Counted from the first letter of the stretch, positions 42,222 to 51,640 are shown. The stretch is 64,000 bases of DNA from Branchipolynoe longqiensis (GCA_030323885.1 CM059199.1:76170781-76234780); one strand, 5' to 3'. Notes: generated by a model from the sequence alone, not told the origin. Numbers and translations are program-made.

Positions 42222-42435
42222 TGAAGAGTTCAGGCGCAAAGCCCCTTAAACATTGACCCAAATATTGAGATAAACATTGGGATCAAACCTTCAACAATTT
42301 CTTTTGATATATTCATTCTTTTGTGTTCATTGTTCCATAACCATGAAATCATAAGGAAAGTGTAATTAGTGAGAATTTAAATTATTTTAAGTATTTTGGA
42401 TTGGCGTTTACAGGGATTTGTCCCTGACCTCTTCA
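42222..42435. mobile_element. MITE-2 copy between (GT)n and (TA)n
   Basis: TGAAGAGTTCAGGCGCAAAG starts directly after a GT run. The right end CCCTGACCTCTTCA runs directly into a TA run. Internal blocks AACATTGGGATCAAACCTTC and AATTAGTGAGAATT are family landmarks. Confidence 0.88.
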
Positions 42436-42458
42436 TATATATATATTATATATATGTG

Positions 42459-42480
42459 TGTGAAGAGTTCAGGCGCAATT
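42459..42480. mobile_element. MITE-2 end fragment
   Basis: Only TGAAGAGTTCAGGCGCAA remains, joined to R1. Confidence 0.6.
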
Positions 42481-42890
42481 GGTATGCAGGTATAGCAATA
42501 CCTCAGGGAGTTTAACGCCCCTGCCCTGCAGAGTTGTAAACCACTGCCTTGTGGTACAGGTTCTTGACAGAACCGAAGGCTAAGGGAGCAAACCCTAAAC
42601 AGAAAACCATGTCACTGTGGCAGCATTAAGGGCGGTTGATGTATGGAACTCCCAACATCTTCCGACCAGTCACTGCAGGGACAAATAGTTTTGCGCCTGT
42701 CTTGACATGTTCTTGCCGGTGTGAAACCTCTATTTGCTCCCAGAGAGAGTGCCGCTGGTAACTTGCAAAAGCCAGCAGAACTTCAACACTTTTGCAGGCA
42801 GCTTTCATGAAATGTAGCAGCAGTCAAGTAATGAAAGCAGTCTTTGTCGCATCGCGACCGACAGCACGATGATGATGATGATGATATATG
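42481..42890 (+). mobile_element. R1 retroposon, long copy
   Basis: CCTCAGGGAGTTTAACGCCC through GTTCTTGACAGAACCGAAGG and GTCTTTGTCGCATCGCGACC, ending in (GAT)n. It is the same length class as 11573-11990 and followed by a TA/TG run. Confidence 0.85.
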
Positions 42891-43050
42891 TGTGTACATA
42901 TATATATGTGCGTGTGTATATATATTTATAAACAGTACAAGTGTCAGTTGCTGAAAAACTATATGTGATAGATAATCCATTATGCGAGTGTAAAGACATG
43001 GAAGGGAGTAACTTCTATTGTATTTGTATGTATATCCCTATCGCCCCACA

Positions 43051-43382
43051 ACCGGACGCGGTGGCCGAATAGGTAGAGCACAGACTTCCCGTGCCGAAGG
43101 TCGGGAGTTCGAATCCCCGCCGTTTCAAACCAATGGCTTATAGAATTGACACTTGTCGCTACCTAGCCTGGCACTGTGCATTACTAGGATAGGACAAGGA
43201 CTGGTTAGTGCAGCATCAGGGTAATGTGACTGTGAGAGATATTGGGTCATGATGCTGGTGGCCTGGTCTCCCATTGGGGCAGCACTATAAAGTCGCCATG
43301 AGTGTGCACTGTCACAAGTCGGTACCCATCATGATATGACCTTAGATGTTGCGAGGATGTAAAGCAGCAACAAACAAAACAA
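43051..43382 (+). mobile_element. SINE-A, full-length copy
   Basis: A box GGTGGCCGAATAGG, B box GAGTTCGAATCC, core, 3' domain and ACAAACAAAAC tail. The head variant (GGTAGAGCACAGACTTCCCG) is shared with 60157-60482, which defines a subfamily. Confidence 0.92.
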
Positions 43383-43628
43383 TCCTTGCCCAAATGCATG
43401 TGACCAGTGGCGCCCCTCGTGGGCTTCCTTACAACTGACGGGTGGTCTCCGGAGTCAGTCGTACTAACAATTAATTAATCTGTTGCCAGAGATTATATTG
43501 ACTCAATTTATAATATCTCTCTTTTTGTTCTGTTTGTATGTTATATATATATACTTAACATGTATATGATTGTATACATATAACTGTCTATGTAAAGGGT
43601 TATTTATATTTAAGAACTGTTTATATAT
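43383..43628. other. No gene recognised
   Basis: AT-rich spacer between two SINE-A copies. Confidence 0.35.
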
Positions 43629-43641
43629 ATGTGATGTATAA

Positions 43642-43975
43642 GACGGGATGGCCGAATGAGTTAGAGTGTCCGTCTCCCGTGCTGGTAGATCGTGGGGTCG
43701 TGGGTTCGAGTCCCGGTCGAGTCAAACCAATGACTTTAAAATTGATACTTGTCACTTCCTAGCCAGGCACTCGGCATTATTAGGATAGGGCAAGGACTGG
43801 TGTGCTCAGTGTCAGGATAATGTGACTGAGTGGGATACCAGGTCATGGTGCCGGCGGCCTGGTTTCCCAGTGGGACAGCACTATAAAGTCGTCATCAGTG
43901 CGCACTGTCACAAGTCGGTACCCGTCCTGATATGACCTTGGATGTTGCTAGGACGTAAAAGAACAACAAACAAAC
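43642..43975 (+). mobile_element. SINE-A, reference copy with 13-bp target duplication
   Basis: The 334-bp element is flanked by a perfect 13-bp duplication ATGTGATGTATAA (43629-43641 and 43976-43988). A box ATGGCCGAATGAG, B box GGTTCGAGTCC, core CACTCGGCATTATTAGGATA and tail AACAACAAACAAAC define the complete family structure. The perfect duplication marks a recent insertion. Confidence 0.96.
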
Positions 43976-43988
43976 ATGTGATGTATAA

Positions 43989-44340
43989 CGAAGTATACGA
44001 GTGTAAATGCAAGGGGAACATATACAGTATTATACCTATTCCTCCTTGGCGCATTGCTGGTGACTCGCCCCCCCCCCCCTCCCCCAGCTGTCCGGGCAAT
44101 TGGTGGGCCGGGCCCACCTCGCTCCACACACATTGGAGGAAGTTATATCTATATATACATTTGCTTAATAGTTATATAATTGTTTACATAAACAGTTCTG
44201 CATATATAAGAATAGTTAAATCCTTCGGTGCGACTGACACTGGTCTACATCCGGTGCAGGTGAGGAAGGAAGGTGGAGCCATCGGTACAGTGTTGGTCTT
44301 ACGGAGTATAACAAATAATAATAATAATAATAATTAACCC
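43989..44340. other. No gene; AAT microsatellite
   Basis: A C-run lies at 44069-44079 and (AAT)n at 44312-44334. No exon is recognised. Confidence 0.4.
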
Positions 44341-44539
44341 TTGCATATCTTTATACTCGCATAATTCGTTATACATCACATATATGTTGATATTTATAAC
44401 AATCATAAAACTATTTATAGAAACAGTTCTATAATTGTTAAAGACCCATATATGGTTATATATACAAACACATATAAATCGTTCTGTAACTACAAAATAT
44501 ATATAGGTTTTGCGCAAACCAAACAATAATTGTCAAAGG

Positions 44540-45313
44540 ATGGTTAGTGAGGTGGAGAGCCGAGTGGGGGCGCCACCGGTAGTGATAGTCACAGATGTCA
44601 ACAACAAAATTGCTCAAATGGGAGCTAAACTTGATGATAAATTTAAGAAGTACTCAGAAGATCTCAAAAAGTCCTTAGAAATTATAACAAAGGTTCCTGA
44701 GCAAGTCAATAAAGACTGCAAGACCTTCGCAGATGCACTGAAAAGTGATGCAAATAAAACCGCAACAAATGCCACACCAAATCTCAAAGCCATTATGAAG
44801 GAAACACTAAATGAAACAAAAAAGGAAGAAAAGGCACTTGAAGACAGGAAGAAAAACATTATCATTTTCAATGCAGCCGAGCAGACAGGCGAATCCCGAG
44901 AAGAGACGAAAGCAAATGACGTCAATATTTTCAACAGCATTTTCAAGACTGTGTGTGACCAAGAGTGTGAAAACGAAGTCATCCAGGCACGTCGCCTGGG
45001 CAGGATCCATGACGATGGCTCTGCTAGACCTCTGCTCGTCACTGTAAACTCTGAAAAAACAAAATGCCAACTGTTCAGTCAGCTTTTTAAACTACGAGGC
45101 ATCGACCAGTACAAGAATGTCAGCGTGGGCCATGATATGATGCAAAAAGAAAGAAAACAAACAAAACTCCTGGTAGAGGAAGCCAAAAAGAAAACAGCAG
45201 ACATGGCGTCGGACACTGAACTGGGAGAAGAGGCAAAAAACTGGGTATTCCGTGTCAGAGGACCGCCATGGGAACAAAAAATAGTGAAAGTGAGACCACG
45301 CACCCAGGTTTAG
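44540..45313 (+). CDS. LINE ORF1 (RNA-binding-like protein)
   Basis: I choose the ATG at 44540 (context AAGGATGG); the frame is open slightly further upstream but without an ATG. The product of about 257 residues starts with a charged helical region likely to form a coiled coil (about 20-120). A compact domain follows: KKNIIIFN, then ARRLGRI, then ARPLLVTVNSE and LFKLRGI, with VSVGHDMMQKERK near the end. This order (NIIIFN, RLG, RPLLV, KERK) is the ORF1 pattern I know from CR1/L2-type LINEs, thought to bind element RNA and trimerise. The frame is intact. It ends inside the start region of ORF2, an overlap of about 45 bp suggesting reinitiation or frameshifting for ORF2. Confidence 0.85.
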   Translation: MVSEVESRVGAPPVVIVTDVNNKIAQMGAKLDDKFKKYSEDLKKSLEIITKVPEQVNKDCKTFADALKSDANKTATNATPNLKAIMKETLNETKKEEKALEDRKKNIIIFNAAEQTGESREETKANDVNIFNSIFKTVCDQECENEVIQARRLGRIHDDGSARPLLVTVNSEKTKCQLFSQLFKLRGIDQYKNVSVGHDMMQKERKQTKLLVEEAKKKTADMASDTELGEEAKNWVFRVRGPPWEQKIVKVRPRTQV

Positions 45314-45678
45314 ATGTCAGCCGAAGTGACATCAACTGTAACATCAGAAGTATGCAAGAAACAACTAAACCTAAACCATGTATAACACATAAGTATCATT
45401 GGGGCCACAATCCTAACTCAAACTCAAACAAAAACAGAATCCATATCAGCACATCTCATAAAATTATCAATGGCCTAAGATGTATGTATACCAACGCAGA
45501 TTCAATTATGAACAAGCGAGCCAAACTGGAAGCAAATATTGGAATTTACAACCCAGATATCATTGCAATTAGTGAAGCCATACCAAAAAATCCAAAAGAC
45601 CCAGTCCAGCTATGTGAGATGAGGGGAGAAGGGGTGTGTGTATATATACTAAATGCAACCTTAATGCAGTCCCTTTAG
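45268..45678 (+). CDS. LINE ORF2 segment 1: endonuclease start
   Basis: After a basic, Asn-rich leader, the APE endonuclease fold starts at GLRCMYTNADSIMNKRAKLE (residues about 70-90). The N of TNADS is the first metal/substrate residue of APE-type LINE endonucleases. IYNPDIIAISEAI follows, with the catalytic Glu of the E-x box. The last codons, after the G-rich and TG-rich run near 45630, are out of frame. Confidence 0.85.
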   Translation: MGTKNSESETTHPGLDVSRSDINCNIRSMQETTKPKPCITHKYHWGHNPNSNSNKNRIHISTSHKIINGLRCMYTNADSIMNKRAKLEANIGIYNPDIIAISEAIPKNPKDPVQLCEMRGEGVCVYILNATLMQSL

Positions 45679-46325
45679 ATGTACTCCCATGTAACTCAAC
45701 AGAAGCGATATGGTGCGAGATTAAGCTAGATGACAGGGACAGTCTGCTTGTTGGGTGCATCTACAGGTCACCCAACAGCGACAACAGTGTCCATGAGGAA
45801 ACTCGACAGTTGATCCAAAAGGCCTCAGCCCTAAACCACAGCCACCTCCTAATCATGGGAGACTTCAATTATCCAGAAATCAGTTGGCAACCTATGCGAA
45901 CACCAAATAGCGAACAACATCCAGCAACACTCTTTGTCGAAAATCTTAGAGATTGTTTCCTTTTCCAGCACGTCACGGAACCAACACATAAGCGTGGTAA
46001 CCAGGCTGCAAATATATTAGATCTCATCATCACAAATGAGGAAGAAATGATTGGAAACCTTAAACATGTGACGAGACTTGGAAATAGCCACCATGATTGC
46101 CTTTTCTTTAATTTCAGTTGCTATTACCATGTAAACTCAAGTGGAAAGCACAAATTCATATTGGATAAAGGTGACTATGAGCGCTTGAGACAGGATCTCG
46201 ACCAAGTTCTACTAAGTGCAGCCCCAAATACAGACACTGTTGAGGACAATTGGAATGCATTTGAAAAAAACCTTCATGGAAAAATGCAAACAGCACATAC
46301 CCATGTCATCTGGCAAAATGAATAA
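45636..46325 (+). CDS. LINE ORF2 segment 2: endonuclease core and linker
   Basis: VGCIYRSPNSDN and HLLIMGDFNYPEISW give the Y-R-x-P and GDFN-x-P motifs of APE endonucleases, with catalytic Asp and Asn. LDLIITNEEEM and NSHHDCLFFNF follow (the LDL-x-T and S-D/H-H-x2 motifs), where SHHD takes the place of the usual SDH. If that is real, it changes the residue next to the catalytic histidine. The linker then runs to the frameshift at about 46280. Confidence 0.88.
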   Translation: MCIYTKCNLNAVPLDVLPCNSTEAIWCEIKLDDRDSLLVGCIYRSPNSDNSVHEETRQLIQKASALNHSHLLIMGDFNYPEISWQPMRTPNSEQHPATLFVENLRDCFLFQHVTEPTHKRGNQAANILDLIITNEEEMIGNLKHVTRLGNSHHDCLFFNFSCYYHVNSSGKHKFILDKGDYERLRQDLDQVLLSAAPNTDTVEDNWNAFEKNLHGKMQTAHTHVIWQNE

Positions 46326-47319
46326 TGGCAGACCACGGCCAGAATGGATGAATGACCAAGTCAAGCAGAAGATCAGCTTGAAACAACAGGCATACGCAGT
46401 GAAGAGACAGTCGGGCACAGAAAGTAACAGAATTCGATATGCAAAACTATGTAACCAAGTAAAGTGGGAATGTAGGAAAGCAAAGAGAGAGCATGAGAAA
46501 AACATAGCCAAAAATGCCAAAGAGAACCCAAAAGCCTTCTATAAATATGCTAGGAGTAAACTCAAAGTACATATACCAGTTGGAGATTTGAGGCGGGATG
46601 ATGGGACCATTGCACAAAAGGATATCGACAAAGCTGATACGTTGAACACCAGATTCGCAAGTGTCTTCACACAAGAAGACCTGTCATATATACCAATGTT
46701 TGAGGACCGACTCTTTCGTGCCCCCCTGACCAACATAAATATTGCACCATCCGATCTGAAGAAAAAATTATACAATCTTAATGCATCTAAGGCAGCAGGT
46801 CCTGACGGAATATACCCACGCATATTGAAGGAGCTACACAACGAGCTTGTTGGACCACTTAGACACATTTTCCAAAAATCACTAAACCAAAGAAAACTTC
46901 CTCACCCATGGAAGGATGGACATGTGGCTCCCATCTTCAAAAAGGGTAACAGAAGTGATCCAGGAAACTATAGGGCAATCAGTCTAACATCTGTAGTGTG
47001 TAGGTTGCTGGAATCAATAATAAGAGATTCTATCATGGCTCATCTTGTTGAAAACAACCTCCTATCAACACAGCAGCATGGCTTTGTGCAAGGAAGATCT
47101 TGTATGATCCAACTACTGGCATGTATGGATGAGTGGACCCGCGTTATTGATGACTTTGGAGATCTGGATGCTATTTATCTAGATTTCCAAAAAGCATTCG
47201 ACACTGTTCCACACCAGCGACTGCTAAAAAAACTGCACGGCTATGGTATAAGAGGAGATGTCCTACACTGGATAAAGGATTTTCTGAGCAACAGAAGACA
47301 TCAGGATGGTGCTCGGTGA
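46216..47319 (+). CDS. LINE ORF2 segment 3: reverse transcriptase fingers and palm
   Basis: After the linker (RPRPEWMNDQVK, a typical CR1-type P-x-WM block) the RT begins. Visible blocks are LNASKAAGPDGIYPRILKEL, HVAPIFKKGNRSDPGNYRAI and SLTSVVCRLLESII. LSTQQHGFVQGRSCM and AIYLDFQKAFDTVPHQRLL follow. The Asp of YLDFQKAFD is the first catalytic RT aspartate. The segment ends in NRRHQDGAR at a frameshift with a probable small deletion. Confidence 0.92.
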   Translation: MQPQIQTLLRTIGMHLKKTFMEKCKQHIPMSSGKMNNGRPRPEWMNDQVKQKISLKQQAYAVKRQSGTESNRIRYAKLCNQVKWECRKAKREHEKNIAKNAKENPKAFYKYARSKLKVHIPVGDLRRDDGTIAQKDIDKADTLNTRFASVFTQEDLSYIPMFEDRLFRAPLTNINIAPSDLKKKLYNLNASKAAGPDGIYPRILKELHNELVGPLRHIFQKSLNQRKLPHPWKDGHVAPIFKKGNRSDPGNYRAISLTSVVCRLLESIIRDSIMAHLVENNLLSTQQHGFVQGRSCMIQLLACMDEWTRVIDDFGDLDAIYLDFQKAFDTVPHQRLLKKLHGYGIRGDVLHWIKDFLSNRRHQDGAR

Positions 47320-47588
47320 AAAGCGGAATACCTCAGGGCAGCGTGCTTGGACCGGTCTTATTTGTGATATATATCAATGACTTACCAGAGGTTGTACATT
47401 CTATGGTCCAAATGTTTGCTGACGATACCAAAGTATTCCGCCGTATAGAGAAAGGTAGTGACTCACGCGACTTGCAGAAGGACCTCAACAACATGCAGAA
47501 GTGGTCAAGTGATTGGCAGCTGAAGTTTAATGCTTCAAAATGCAAAGTGATGCATTTAGGGGGAAAAACAGCAAGCACATCTATGTAA
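47316..47588 (+). CDS. LINE ORF2 segment 4: RT catalytic FADD motif
   Basis: SGIPQGSVLGPVLFVIYIND leads to MVQMFADDTKVFRRI, the second catalytic motif (FADD, the usual LINE variant of YADD). W-x-DWQLKFNASKCKVMHLG follows. All residues needed for catalysis are present in this piece. The frame shifts at the GGGGGAAAAA run near 47560. Confidence 0.92.
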   Translation: MKSGIPQGSVLGPVLFVIYINDLPEVVHSMVQMFADDTKVFRRIEKGSDSRDLQKDLNNMQKWSSDWQLKFNASKCKVMHLGGKTASTSM

Positions 47589-47974
47589 TGAACGATGGTG
47601 TGAATAATGTGCCGCTCTCCGAAACAATGATAGAAAAGGACTTGGGTGTCAAGGTGGACAACAAACTGACATTCAGCGACCACATCCAGGAAGCCGCCAA
47701 CAGAGCTAATGGAATACTGGCTATCATTCGAAGATCGTACACATACCTAGACGAGGATGTTGTACGCAGACTGTACACATCCCTTGCACGTCCACTTTTG
47801 GAATATGGAAATGTTGTGTGGTCACCACTCTACAGGAAGGATGCTGAGTCAATTGAGAGGATCCAAAGAAGGGCAATGAAGCTTGTACATGGATTTGATG
47901 CAATACCCTATGAACAACGTATGCGTCATTTGAAGATCCCAAGCATGTACTACAGACGGGCCAGGGGGATATGA
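47540..47974 (+). CDS. LINE ORF2 segment 5: RT thumb region
   Basis: EKDLGVKVDNKLTFSDHIQE, then RRSYTYLD, then RLYTSLARPLLEYGNVVWSP, and IERIQRRAMKLVHG form the standard CR1/L2 thumb. The frame shifts again at about 47965, in a CCAGGGGGATATG context. Confidence 0.9.
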   Translation: MQSDAFRGKNSKHIYVMNDGVNNVPLSETMIEKDLGVKVDNKLTFSDHIQEAANRANGILAIIRRSYTYLDEDVVRRLYTSLARPLLEYGNVVWSPLYRKDAESIERIQRRAMKLVHGFDAIPYEQRMRHLKIPSMYYRRARGI

Positions 47975-48264
47975 TTGAAGTATTCAAATATCTCCATGGT
48001 ATCTACAAGACAGGTGGCCCCCTTATCAGAGACTCCAACACCAGGACCAGAGGGCACTCCCTGAAGCTGAGGAAGCGGTACTCCAGACTGGACCTGCGAC
48101 ACAACTTTTTCGGCTTTAGGGTGGTTGACCTGTGGAATGACCTGCCGGAGAGTGTCGTAGCAGCAGAGTCGGTGAACTGTTTCAAGTCCCGACTGGATGC
48201 ATACTGGTCAAGCATTACATATATCTTGGAGCCAGTGACAGTTGCTGCGATCGACCACATCTGA
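47971..48264 (+). CDS. LINE ORF2 segment 6: C-terminus
   Basis: MIEVFKYLHGIYKT, then RGHSLKLRKRYSRLDLRHNF, FRVVDLWNDLPESVV and NCFKSRLDAYW is the conserved C-terminal domain of CR1/L2-type ORF2. The fragment at 27.9-28.4 kb belongs to the same domain of a related element. The stop is at 48262-48264, and about 70 bp of 3' UTR precede the ATTG tail. Confidence 0.9.
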   Translation: MIEVFKYLHGIYKTGGPLIRDSNTRTRGHSLKLRKRYSRLDLRHNFFGFRVVDLWNDLPESVVAAESVNCFKSRLDAYWSSITYILEPVTVAAIDHI

Positions 48265-48596
48265 AGAACTGTCTCCATTTCTATTAATTAAGAGCGGCTA
48301 ACAGGTCCAAGGCCTATTATAGCTGTATCCTATTGATTGATTGATTGAATAGTGAAGGTTAATTTAGAAATGCCACCCTACTGGAGGAGGAAAATAAAAC
48401 TAGTACAACGTTCCATTTATTTATATTTGGATAATTCTTATACATCAGCTATATAGACAAAAGAGAGAGTGTGGAGTCACATGGTCGGGCGAGTCCACTT
48501 GCCGATAGCGATGGAGGGTAAACTGGTCATTGCCATTTATTGTGGGTGATAATATGATTATTACTATCCATATACATACATATATATATGGAGTGT

Positions 48597-48832
48597 TCAG
48601 GCAGAAATCCCCGTGAACGTCAATCCAAAAATTGAATTAAAAGTTGTTAAATGTACTTGGCACTAATTTTAATTCTCATTAATTCCACTTTGCTTGTGAT
48701 TTAATCTTTATGGAGCAATGGATGCAACAAAATAGGAATGTAAAAAAAATGAACCTTTTGAAGGTTTGATTCCAATATTTATCTCAATTTCTTTGACTGG
48801 CGGTTATGGGGTTTCGTGCCTGAACTCTTCAC
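48597..48832. mobile_element. MITE-2 copy between (TA)n and (CA)n
   Basis: GTGTTCAGGCAGAAATCCCC starts beside a TA run. The right end TTTCGTGCCTGAACTCTTCA runs into CGCACGCACACACAC. Internal family blocks are present. Confidence 0.85.
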
Positions 48833-48837
48833 GCACG

Positions 48838-49085
48838 CACACACACACACACATATATATATAAACGCTCGGAGAATTATTTATTATTTATTAGTTTCGA
48901 TTCTACTCGACTTAATATTGTCCAATCGCCGTCGTCTGCTGGCCCTGCTGCGGTCCTGGCGGTTTCGATGCTGCTCGAGTTGGTTTGAATCATCACTTGC
49001 CTCCAGTTTTTTGCTTGCCTCCAGTCACTTGCCTCCAGTTTTTTCTTTGCTTCTTGCATATATATATAATATATATGCAAGAAGC
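48838..49085. repeat. (CA)n, (TA)n and a TTGCCTCCAGT repeat with terminal hairpin
   Basis: Three TTGCCTCCAGTTTTT-like units run from 48999 to 49043. GCTTCTTGCATATATATA and its inverse (49048-49085) form a hairpin. Confidence 0.75.
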
Positions 49086-49440
49086 AGTAAGAAATAATCT
49101 GAATAGTTGACAGAATTAAAATATTGTGATCTTTTTCTAGAGAAAGGAGAACTTCTTGAGGGGATCATAGAAAGAGGGAGACGCCATTACTCATCTTCCA
49201 CCAGCTACCAGTACCACGTCAGTTCTGAGTTGCTCAGTCCACCACTGGTTCCTGAACCATGACCAGTCACAGGTTGGTCGAGGGACTAATAACTAACCAG
49301 TCACTGATGCATCAAACCTTTAACTAAACATCTTTTATTTAATGAAACATATCTTTTATTTGTCTCTTCTTCACAAACAATTACAACAATGGCTCTATTA
49401 TTTCGGAGCTCTGTTCTGGTAGATCCAAGTCATTATATCT
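49086..49440. other. No gene recognised
   Basis: Contains a CCAGTCAC/TGGTCGAGGG patch near 49205-49300. No known element is recognised. Confidence 0.35.
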
Positions 49441-49790
49441 GCATAGTCCTACAAAAGCATGTACAATTTTCAAAACCAAGACAGTTATCTAGATTTGATT
49501 ATATATCTAACTTAGATACTGATGCACTTATTAGGTGTTTGTTGCTGTACATATGCTAATACTGAGTCAATGTAATAGAACCTGGTACTGCTGAAGCCTA
49601 TGGGATCAGAATTTTGACAAACCTGCCAAGATTAATTTTCCATAATTGCACTTCAAATATCTGAAATGGCAGCCATGTAAAATAAAGTTAGATCAAACAA
49701 AAATAAGGTAGATTATGACAAACAACCAAATATATTTATCTAAGAAATGATAGAAACTCAAATCCATTGGACTATCTAATCTTAATTTGT
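49441..49790. mobile_element. MITE-1 copy, diverged
   Basis: CTGCATAGTCCTAC to CCATTGGACTATCTAATC. The internal order (AAATTTTCAAAACC block, GATGCACTTATTAG, TGCCAAGATTAATTTTCC) follows the family. The ends are mutated. Confidence 0.75.
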
Positions 49791-49797
49791 TTTGGTT

Positions 49798-50150
49798 CAA
49801 ATCAGTATTTGTTTTATTACATTAACCCTGCATATTTGGATGAAACATTTTCTAAACCAAAACCTTAACTTAGATTCGATTCTAGATATCCAAATCTGAC
49901 AATAGTTAAATTTAATTTAATTTGCTATAGCTTTTATTGTTAAACTATTAACTTTGATGATATTTGAAGTGAAAACATTCAAAATAATGTTTGTTTGTAC
50001 ACTGACATGTTGTACACCATGGGCTTTATCAGTGACACGTTCTATTACATTGACTGTATGCATTAATAAATGTGTAATTGGTGCACTTGTAACTAAATTA
50101 GGATCGAATCTATCGAAGTATTTTAAGTTTCGTTTTAAGTTTAAGTTTAT
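49798..50150. mobile_element. MITE-1-like copy, highly diverged
   Basis: CTAAACCAAAACCTTAACTT and TTCTATTACATTGACTGTAT with GTGCACTTGTAACTAAATTAG suggest two overlapping diverged MITE-1 pieces in opposite orientations. Confidence 0.45.
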
Positions 50151-50440
50151 CTCCGTAAAATATAGCAAAATAATCCAAATCTAATGATTTTCGGCTTTTA
50201 ATTTGTAATCTCCCACCAAAGAATTATTTTAACTTGTTTTATATTTTTTATTTTACCACATATCTTTCATCAAGATGTGTCAAAATGTACAATTTTAATT
50301 TATTTTTTTTTCAATTTCTCCCACCCCCAAATTTCCACTCTATCCCCCCCTCTTCAGCCGCACTATTTCTCCCTATTTACAATTTGTATATTAAGGAGAT
50401 CTCCCTACTCACACTCTCACCTACTTGCCACCACTGTGTC
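50150..50440. repeat. Dispersed repeat R5, copy 2 (uninterrupted)
   Basis: TCTCCGTAAAATATAGCAAA to GGAGATCTCCCTACTCACAC matches copy 1 at 40584-41210 without the SINE-A. It serves as the empty site for that insertion. Confidence 0.82.
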
Positions 50441-50550
50441 ACATGTTGCATAAATAATTGTACTTGTTCACGATCAGAAGAGCAATGTATTGACACTGAG
50501 AAAAGCCTGTATTCAGATGAATTAATCAAGTATCAAAAACATAAACAAAC

Positions 50551-50847
50551 GGAGTGGTTAGAGTGTCTGACTTTTTTGTAGGTCAGACTCCTAATCTGAA
50601 GGTCGGTGGTTTGATTCCCCGTGCCCCCCCCTCTGCCAATTTGGATTTCCACCGCTGTGTATAACTTACAGCGTCTTCAAAGGTCAGTTGCTCTCATACC
50701 ATGTCTATGTGGTGTGGGAGGTTACAAATCCCTTGGGTCGGTAAAAGTGTAGACTCAGGCTTTCTATCGACAAACTGTCTAATGGTGAAAACAAGTGTAT
50801 TCAGACTTATCCATGAGAGGCAGTATACATCTTCAAGAAAAAACCCA
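50551..50847 (+). mobile_element. SINE-C copy
   Basis: GGAGTGGTTAGAGTGTCTGA head, degenerate B box GGTTTGATTCC, the body landmarks of the family and a CTTCAAGAAAAAA tail. Confidence 0.88.
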
Positions 50848-50886
50848 AACAGGGCATTTTAGCAGATCATGATTTCTGTACATAGA

Positions 50887-51077
50887 AGTAAAACCTCTCT
50901 AACCGACCACCTCCACAGATCGACCACTCCCCTATATTGATTGCTTTATTTGGGTCCCAAACGATCCCCCATGCAATACCATTGCAACAATAACAAAAAC
51001 TCCCTAAACCGACCACCTCCATAAATGCACCATTTAAAGTCGGTCCCATGATCGCTTGATTTAGAGAGGTTTTACTG
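50887..51077. mobile_element. MITE-3, complete copy
   Basis: AGTAAAACCTCTCTAACCGA and the inverse TTAGAGAGGTTTTACTG bound 191 bp. The first base(s) of the left CAGT are mutated and the TA flanks are decayed. The interior matches 17707-17898 closely. Confidence 0.85.
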
Positions 51078-51144
51078 AATAAACTAATTAAAAATACCAT
51101 ACTCTGTAATTTACTTACTTAGGTTTACTTAGGTCTTTACTGGA

Positions 51145-51220
51145 CGAAGGTTGATGATTGATTGGTGGCTGCTTTACACCCTGTCTGCAGCATAGGCCAT
51201 ATTCACAGTGAGAAATGTTT
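51145..51220. repeat. Dispersed repeat R4, copy 2
   Basis: TGATTGATTGGTGGCTGCTT, GCAGCATAGGCCATATTC and GTGAGAAATG parallel 34770-34860. Confidence 0.5.
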
Positions 51221-51640
51221 GTTTTTTGTCCATCGCTTTTACATGTAAAAGCAGACAATCAATTATGGCTGGACGAAGGTCATTAGACCTGTATATTCAG
51301 ATCATTGTCTGATGAATCTGGAGAGATGTCATTCCCAGCCCGGTCTCAGTGGCCCAAGCTTAGGGCCGCCTCATAATTATATCAATATCTTGATCCCTCC
51401 AGTAATGATTAGAAACAAAATAAATCCTCCCCCAAAAACATCAAATTTACATGATTAACATACTCCTACCTAGATAAAAGATTCACCCGGTACTTGTAGT
51501 ACACAGGTGAATGACAACATAGTCTAAATACGGGCGAAAATAGCTTTAGTATGGAACATGACCTAGAAACTGTGGCTCCAGTATCAAATGGCTACCCATA
51601 TAGGCACAGAGTTGGTGAAATGGGAGAGAATGCAAAAAGA
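51221..51640. other. No gene recognised
   Basis: Unique-looking, with an inverted TTTTACATGTAAAA at 51237-51250. No exon is seen. Confidence 0.4.

Larger units (their letters stand above)
45268..48264 (+). pseudogene. LINE ORF2 (endonuclease-reverse transcriptase), frameshifted
   Basis: About 1,000 codons of coding homology are spread over six overlapping frames: 45268-45678, 45636-46325, 46216-47319, 47316-47588, 47540-47974 and 47971-48264. The product would nick target DNA and copy element RNA into the nick. The domain order is APE-type endonuclease, linker, reverse transcriptase, C-terminal region. Every frame change lies inside the overlap of two open segments and there are no other stops. 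Shifts near 45640 and 47570 are in GGGGTGTGTGTATATA and GGGGGAAAAA runs. The shift near 47305 also seems to have lost some bases between the RRHQ and SGIPQGS blocks. Confidence 0.9.
44341..48350 (+). mobile_element. Nearly complete CR1/L2-like LINE
   Basis: A plus-strand non-LTR retrotransposon has ORF1 (44540-45313), an overlapping ORF2 region (45268-48264) with endonuclease and reverse transcriptase, and a 3' end in ATTGATTGATTGA at about 48331-48344. The 5' boundary is uncertain; 44341 is a guess. ORF2 has five frame changes and no in-frame stop outside them. Several fall in simple runs, so either the copy is recent or some indels are assembly errors. Confidence 0.92.

Noticed and set aside
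43642..43730. SINE-A heads as true tRNA genes
   Set aside because: A and B boxes are present but there is no acceptor-stem pairing and no proper anticodon arm; they are followed by the SINE body.
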